In this document: positions 50,156-64,000 of the stretch, piece after piece
How positions within the stretch are numbered: position 1 is the first letter of the stretch
Layout of the letters: every line of letters starts with the position of its first letter
Assembly: GCA_950022655.1 (NCBI GenBank)
Contig: OX465580.1
Span: 94,816,797-94,880,796 of the forward strand
From: Alentia gelatinosa
Taxonomy: Eukaryota > Annelida > Polychaeta > Phyllodocida > Polynoidae
Direction of reading: 5' to 3'
DNA length: 64,000 nucleotides
Translations under genes and position numbers: made by a program
The notes under the pieces: model-generated
What the model saw: the letters and a program-made list of their open reading frames with translations, nothing else
Databases searched by the model: none
Told to the model about the DNA's origin: nothing

Positions 50156-51035
50156 GCCAAATAGTAAGTTTACAGTAAAGAGTGAAAAGATCAAGTTTTA
50201 AGAAAATCGAAACACAATTAAGAGTATCTGAACTAGATCTAGATCTATAGGGCCTATACCCACTATTGAGAAATATTTAGGACTAGGAGATGGTGGATAA
50301 ATCCTTAATTCCGTGATGGAACCAGGCTCAACAACTAGACTAACTCAAATACGTCTAGAATCTAGTCCCCTAACGAGTGACCAGTGAACCAACATATTTT
50401 ACCGTCCCCTAGCGAATGACCGGGGAACTGGCGTAGCACTGTGGCGCGCTGGTAGCCAGTGATATCACGTGTGACATTGAACACAGGATACGAACCCAGG
50501 ATTTCTAACAGAAAAATAATTGTATTTACATTTGCAGGTAAGCGTTCAACTTTCTTTGTGTTATTACATCAATCAATTCATTTGCTGTTCAATTAATACC
50601 CTTAGAGCCACATGGAGAGGTAAACTCCGTTCTACATAAGTACTCCTATTATCGCCCATCGCTGGCTCGAACCATGTGCAATCACTCAGTCTGGCTTCAT
50701 TCTGACGAAATCATCTATACATTCATTGAGTTTAAATGGTGAAAAGTCGGTGTTTTAATATATCTTCATTGAAATATGCCTTATTGTTTGATTCGAGAAT
50801 TTTTTCTTTTTACTAATATTTCACTAAACCTGTAGATTTCGCGGCGATGTATTTGAACTTGACAAGTTGAAGATCTAGATTTCTAGATCTAGATCTTATC
50901 TAGATCTAGATCTAGTCAGACGTAGTGCGACTCAGTTCGTCGTCGGCCGCCCTCAGGCCTCACTAAGTTGAACTTGAACTGTAGAAGTTGAATGAAACTA
51001 GATCTAGTCGCATAATAGTGTATGCCCGCTTAGTA

Positions 51036-51160
51036 TTAAGTGCTGATTTCACCAACACACAACGTATAACGAGATCACGATTTGGCTATCTTGTCAGAGA
51101 CAAAGGGCTGGTTCTACCAACACGATGGATTTGCCGTGGTATATCTTTGTAATATTGTTT
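51036..51160 (+). mobile_element. Further copy of the CACCAACACA inverted-repeat family
   Basis: GTGCTGATTTCACCAACACA, GATTTGGCTATCTTG, then GGGCTGGTTCTACCAACACG and GATTTGCCGTGGTATATCT. This matches a compressed unit of the 47249-48186 cluster. Confidence 0.6.
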
Positions 51161-51477
51161 ACTATACACCCATGCCGTATATACTGTAATTACGCACCGT
51201 TTCGGCATATGACGTAAAAATACTGTACGGCCGCCGGTCCGTACACTAAAATACGGACCACCTTGCCATACACGTTTATTAACATATCGGTTGTTAAAAA
51301 TTAAATTAATAATTTTTTTTTTAAATTTTGGGTATATAGTAAATATAATACGTCCAACCATGCTTGTACAATTCACAGAACGAGATGCTAATTTACGGTT
51401 TGTACGGAACTCGGCGTAAACGCCTCGTTCCGTACAAACCGTAAATTAGCATCTCGTTCTGTGAGTTGTACAGCATG
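51155..51477 (-). mobile_element. Palindromic element, uninterrupted copy, with a 119-bp hairpin
   Basis: Read on the minus strand it matches 26031-26715 without the 398-bp insertion. At 51359-51477 it forms a near-perfect inverted repeat, with arms of about 57 bases around TAAA. The copy at 26031 has only the inner part of that hairpin. Confidence 0.85.
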
Positions 51478-52189
51478 CCACTATTGGGAAGGGGGTTTTC
51501 CCGTTTTGGGTGGCATCGAACGCAGAATTTTGGAAAAGATCTTATCATCCTAGCAGTTTCGCAAGGCGCTCTTCAGGCTTGGTTTGGGGGGTGGGGGGTT
51601 AGATGTCAATGCCTACCTAAGTCCTCCACAGCGGCTCTTCAACTAAGGGGTTGGAGATAAGTGAACTTGAGTCTTTGTTTCACAGGGTGATCCGGGAGAA
51701 TCAGGTTCAAAAGGTGGACAGTCGAGGGTGTGGCAACTGTCAATCCTTGTTGTTATAAGGTAAACAACAGGAAGAAAGGAGGTGGTAGCAAATAAACTTT
51801 GTGGTTAAAAATAGGAGTGGTCAGGATAAAATCCAAGTGGATATTTACCAGCTATAACAATGATGCCTACATTGACCAAATAGAATTGAAAAAAAAAAAA
51901 TCATATAGATCTACATGTAGACATGGTAACTTTTGAATGTGGCTATGTGTCAGACTTAAAGTGGTCTTGATAAAAACCTTTTGCCCTTGCAAGATAAGGC
52001 TGTATCTTGTAGCACTTTGCTACATCTTGATGAATCGTGATATATCTTGCAAGAGCTGGTCATGCACTTACTCCTGTGTATTTCACCCTACTATAGTTCA
52101 ACGGGGGCTATTCCACTGCTGCGATTCAACAAGATATTTGCACATGATTCATCCTGACCTAGGGAATCAATAAATCGGCCATTATCGGT

Positions 52190-52455
52190 CAGGGATGGCA
52201 GTTCTCCTTGTTTCCAAGGAAATCCTTGTTTTCATTTACAGTTTATAAAATGATTTTTTATGTATATACCGAAAAAAGTATACACTGAGCCTCATCCACG
52301 CCAATAAAACAGTGGTTTGAACCTCCCCACACACCCTCAATCCTATTTCATGGTCAACATTGATGCGTTTTCCTTTTTTTTTTGTCTCTCTGAGGCAGTA
52401 AATTCCACATGAAAGATATTTCCTCTTTTTTTCCTGACCCCAACTGACATCCCTG
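52190..52455 (-). mobile_element. CAGGGATGTCAGTT MITE, copy 3
   Basis: On plus it begins CAGGGATGGCAGTTCTCC and ends CCAACTGACATCCCTG. It is flanked by a perfect 6-bp duplication ATCGGT (52184-52189 and 52456-52461). Reversed, it aligns with the copies at 16984 and 19046, including CACTGTTTTATTGGCGTGGA. Confidence 0.9.
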
Positions 52456-55400
52456 ATCGGTATATATCGCACGTCCATAAATCGTTAAAACGATAACGTA
52501 CAATCTCTAACAATAAACCAATATCTAGGTTGAGAGGCTCAAATTATTCCATCCTTCTTTTACTCAAGTGGTAGGATGGATTGCTCTGCAGTGACAAAGG
52601 GTATCCAAGAACCAGGTGTGAAATGAGAGTACAAGAATGCCTGGTAGTTCAAATTTTGAGCATATGGATAAGTTAAATTTCATTTGATATTGAGTTGCCA
52701 ATGAGTTGTTGAAATATCAAGAACCATTTCAGGAACTTTACCTTGGCTTCACTACAACTATGAGTGAATCTACACCCACACAGTCTGTGTAAGTTTTAGA
52801 TTCCTAATTTAGCCTAGCTAAAATGGGAACTTTTAATAGCAGGTCAATATTAGGATGTCATAATGTATTATCACGTGTCCCCACGTTGATAGTTAACTTT
52901 AGATATCAAATTTGAATTTATCTGGAGATATTTTAAGGTATGTTTGTCCTGTGAGCTGGTTTTACATTGGTACTGATGGCGCGGTATGTGGCTATGGTTC
53001 TTTTGGAAATTTGTGGCTGATCAATTACTTTTTAGTCTCATAGGTATTTGAATTCTCATCGAATTTGGTAGACTTGTGTATATGGGGAGACTTTCTTTTC
53101 AATTTTGCTTTTGTTTTAACTGATCTTATGGTATCTGGACACTACACTTCGCTGCCAGCACGCTTTGGTATTTGATTGGTGACTGATAGACACTACATTT
53201 TGTTGTAACGCCCTTTCAATCTTTATGTCAGAACTCTGTCTAGAACTAACATAGATACTTCTTATAAGTATTGTTTTGTAGGTAACAAAGTAGCAATTAC
53301 TAGATGAGGTTTTTAAAATCTGGTTTGATTGAAACAAGGACATAAACACTGCATATATGAAGCATAATGTCCTAGGCGCCCATCGCGCTATCTTTTGAAA
53401 ACAAAGCGTAGTGTCCAATTCACAAAGCGTAGTGTCCCAAGCATACTATACTCCGAAAATATGTGGGATGTATTTCTTGACATTCTATACATGATACTGT
53501 AGTGAATAACGAGGACCACTTGATAGATAAAATGTAACAGGCTTCATTGTACTAAAACAATCTCAACCAGCTGACCTCTAGGCTTCAGTGAACAAATTTC
53601 TGTGGTACGGATGGTACTAGCTTTGGACAGAGGAGTTTTCCCGGAGGTGTTCCTGGCCCTGCTGTGAAGTGGATTACTAGCCCACAGCGGGTTGTCTGGA
53701 AAACACTCACTACATTATCATAAATAGATTTCACATCCCTGCATATATGGATATCATCATTGAAACAAACTCTATTGAGCAGTGCTACTAATCAACTGAT
53801 TTGTATATCAAAATACACCCGGTAACTATATTTTGCATTCGTTGTACGTATCAATTTACGAAAAACTATGAAATTATATGTAGATTTTGATGTATGAGTT
53901 ATCCATGAGTATGTCATTTATAAGCAGTATGAACCTTATGCCTTATGCAAATCCATAGCTTATGCTTTAAATGTATCCCACCCCATCTGGAAAACAAGGC
54001 TAAGAGGCTCACTGATGGTATTAGGTAGCCATCTTTCCACTGCTCTTCCAAGGACCTGTATCTAATTACATGCATTAATATTAAGTCTATAAGGTATCGA
54101 AATATTACACCGATTATCCCAGACCGGATTGCCTATTATAATCAGGAACAGTCGGGAACAGTCGATGTACGAGCATACCTGACTCACCGATTATAATTGG
54201 CCATTACCCCCATGCTAGTAATGCACGATTCCCGTTGGGAAAAGGTGTGACCGGGTCGGTGAACTGTGTATAACGACAAATATATCACTCTAATTGAACC
54301 AATTGTACGTTAAACTATCCAAACAAACAAACAAGTCTCGACGGATTGGTCTGGCAAAGGTGTGGTTTGACAGTCAGCTTGTTGATGACTTAAAAGCTTT
54401 AGAGTTACCATTTGCATAGCAAGTTAAGGGGAAAATGCTGTGATAATTTTATTACATTGCAGACACTGCAGAGTGTGGCCTCGCTTTTTGGCATGCTAAG
54501 ACATCTAAGCCGGGGTTTCCAAAAGTTAGCTAACTTTCCAAAGTATAGCACACCAGTTAGCCGGAACATGTATGTATTTTCAAAGATTGACGATTGTGAA
54601 AGTAGCATGTGTGTTTGCAACAGTGTGATTATATAGATAGGACATTGACGGTATCTAAACTAATATTTCATTTTCGGACTAAAGCAGGGACATGTTCGTA
54701 ATGAGATCTATATGGCATTGAAAGCTTTTTCCTCTGATTTTGATAATAACTAACAACATGATGGTTGTCGGAATTGAAATGTTAAAAAGAATACATAAAA
54801 GATATTTTTATTTTCTGACCAAGAATTAACTTTTGAACTTTAAGATTTTTCTATGAAATGTTAGAGGTTCAGCAGGTAAAGGGTGACGGAACAAGTTGTT
54901 GACAAATTCTCAGAATACGATTGGATTCAAAATATAAAAACAAATATGTTGGAGCTAGCCACAAACTAGTTACGTAGTTGTGATTGTGCTTCGCATAGAC
55001 TTTATTAGCATGTAAAGAATACTAGTTAGTCCTCGGTACAGATTTTGTATTTCGTTTCACCCATGAAACGTTGATTATATATACAGATATATGACGCTGC
55101 TCAAAAGATATGGCATCTATTGGTAATCTCCCTTTCACGTTCATACGTATCCACTGTACGATGATATTGGGGGTATTATTTCCTTATAACATAAAATCAT
55201 ATGGGTAAGAGCACTGATTCGAAAAAACAGTCAGGGATTGAAAAAAAAGTTGGTTCTTCAATCTACAGGCTTATATTTCACACGGTGCATAAAATTATAA
55301 TATAACTATTAAATGCGGTGGTCAGTACTATTTATACGGTAAAATTCTCATTCCCTCTCCCAAGGGAAACCAATGCAGGATAGTTTTTTAAGCCATCCAG

Positions 55401-55666
55401 GTTAACAATTCTTTGACTTTTCTCATGGGGAAAATTTTGGTGTTCAAGGTATTCGGATGAAATTAAAGATGCGAAAATCACACATACAACCCCAGCTTAA
55501 AGTTGCGGCCAAAAGAAATAGGGAATAAGAAAACTTTGTCCTGTAGGCTTGTGGTAATCATTGGCGGCTATTTGTTAGCACATAATTATGAGGTTACACT
55601 TGTTTGCTTGGAGAAAACTACGTAGTTTGAATGCATTTATGATTTATTGTTTGTGGTAAGCACATA

Positions 55667-55963
55667 CCGTAAACCCCCGCATATAAGCGGACCCTGGTTA
55701 TAAGCGGACCCCCCACTTCAGCAAAATACTATAAGCCGATTCTGGGGGCATTTCAACTTTAGGGAAACCCCAGTTATAAGCCGAACCCCCACTTTGGGGT
55801 CCTACCCCATCCCATTCCCATCCAGTGTATGGCAATAACTGCCCCTCTCTCAAGTCAACCCTTTTTGTGTATTTTATCATTAAATTTTTGAAAGACCCCG
55901 GTCATAAGCCGAAGGTTATAAGCTGATTTAAAAAAAAATCCCTTAAAAAACGGGGTTTTACGG
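55667..55963. mobile_element. 297-bp pogo/mariner-like MITE
   Basis: The left end CCGTAAACCCCCGC and the inverted right end CCGTAAAACCCCG are flanked by TA. Inside are repeated TTATAAGCGGACCC / TTATAAGCCGA words. It is non-coding. It ends about 520 bp before the CTP synthase start codon. Confidence 0.8.
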
Positions 55964-56455
55964 TATATGTTAATGCGATGTTGATGATGATAGACATGGT
56001 GGCCGACATTTGCACACCCAGGAGTTATATATTTGTCATAACACTAACCGTGCTCATTTTCGAATATATGTTTCTTATAACCTCGTACATCATTCATATT
56101 TATACGATGGATACTCTAATTGCTCAGAAGAATACTCACCTTAACATATTGATGCTAACCTACTGTTAACATGGCTTTATGACCCTAATTACATATAGAA
56201 TGGTTTTTACTGTTTCACTTTATAAAGCGTACAAATTATCATTGTCAGGGCTAGAATTAATAAATTGATATCATAGATCAACCGTTCCTCGAAATATTTA
56301 GAACGATAATTGCAGAACTTTTGAAATACAAGTGCACACGATTGTAACTCAATGTAACCGTGCAACCTTTAGGCTGAATATGTCGTGGGGCTGCGAAAAC
56401 ATCCAAACTACAGGCAGCAGATTGGATTCTCATCTAGATTAGTCTGGTTTCATAT

Positions 56456-56486
56456 TTTACTCTCTTCGCCTCTATGTAGTCACACG
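56456..56486 (+). promoter_or_regulatory. Splice acceptor and 5' UTR just before the CTP synthase ATG
   Basis: A pyrimidine-rich tract (56458-56475) ends in ctatgtag, giving a good 3' splice site at 56480 only six bases before the start codon. This implies a non-coding first exon upstream, so the real promoter lies somewhere to the left. I could not place that exon with confidence. An AG-GTAAG donor context at about 50536 and a CpG-rich patch at 50920-50970 are possibilities only. Confidence 0.5.

Positions 56487-64000
<7,514 letters not shown>

Larger units (their letters stand above)
48871..56455. other. Interval between the two divergent genes
   Basis: No coding gene is seen in about 7.6 kb. 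It contains the 16-bp motif array (49062-50155), the CTAGAT hexamer cluster (50232-51008), a further copy of the inverted-repeat family (51036-51160), the palindromic element (51155-51477), a CAGGGATG MITE (52190-52455) and a pogo-like MITE (55667-55963). It should also hold the CTP synthase promoter and a 5' non-coding exon, which I could not identify. Confidence 0.6.

Overview
This is animal (metazoan) nuclear DNA. It is AT-rich, intron-dominated and littered with short non-autonomous transposons. Two conserved genes can be read exon by exon with canonical GT/AG splice sites. The tRNA-derived SINEs and the many dispersed copies carrying a 'TTTAACGTCC'-like segment suggest a lophotrochozoan, probably a mollusc. 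That is an inference from repeat style, not a demonstrated assignment.

Layout. (1) Positions 1-48,569, minus strand: a DHHC-type protein S-acyltransferase of the ZDHHC9/14/18 family. Eight coding exons give 415 codons; the 3' end is not found and probably lies left of the window. Intron 1 is about 31 kb. The catalytic Cys-rich DHHC domain is split between exons 3 and 4. (2) About 48,600-48,860: a likely promoter with ETS-like and E2F-like sites. (3) About 48,870-56,480: the interval between the two divergent genes, filled with inverted-repeat elements. (4) Positions 56,487 to the right edge, plus strand: CTP synthase. Ten coding exons cover the whole synthetase (amidoligase) domain and the start of the glutaminase domain. 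The window ends a few codons before the expected catalytic cysteine. The two genes are head to head about 7.9 kb apart (start codon to start codon). They have unrelated roles: membrane palmitoylation and pyrimidine nucleotide synthesis.

Everything else is intron or intergenic DNA. Definable items are a transposon family with CAGGGATG-type ends and 6-bp target duplications, a pogo-like MITE whose boundaries are proven by a paralogous empty site, long foldback hairpins, a cluster of inverted repeats beside exon 1, a six-copy 16-bp motif array, two tRNA-derived SINEs, and a decayed RT/GIY-YIG (Penelope-like) retroelement fragment in the last CTP synthase intron. More than a dozen pure G or C runs of 11-21 bases are also present. 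I found no intact transposase or reverse transcriptase, no CRISPR array, no functional tRNA or rRNA, and no new multi-gene system. The most interesting material is the mobile-element structure and the possible missing microexon in the palmitoyltransferase.
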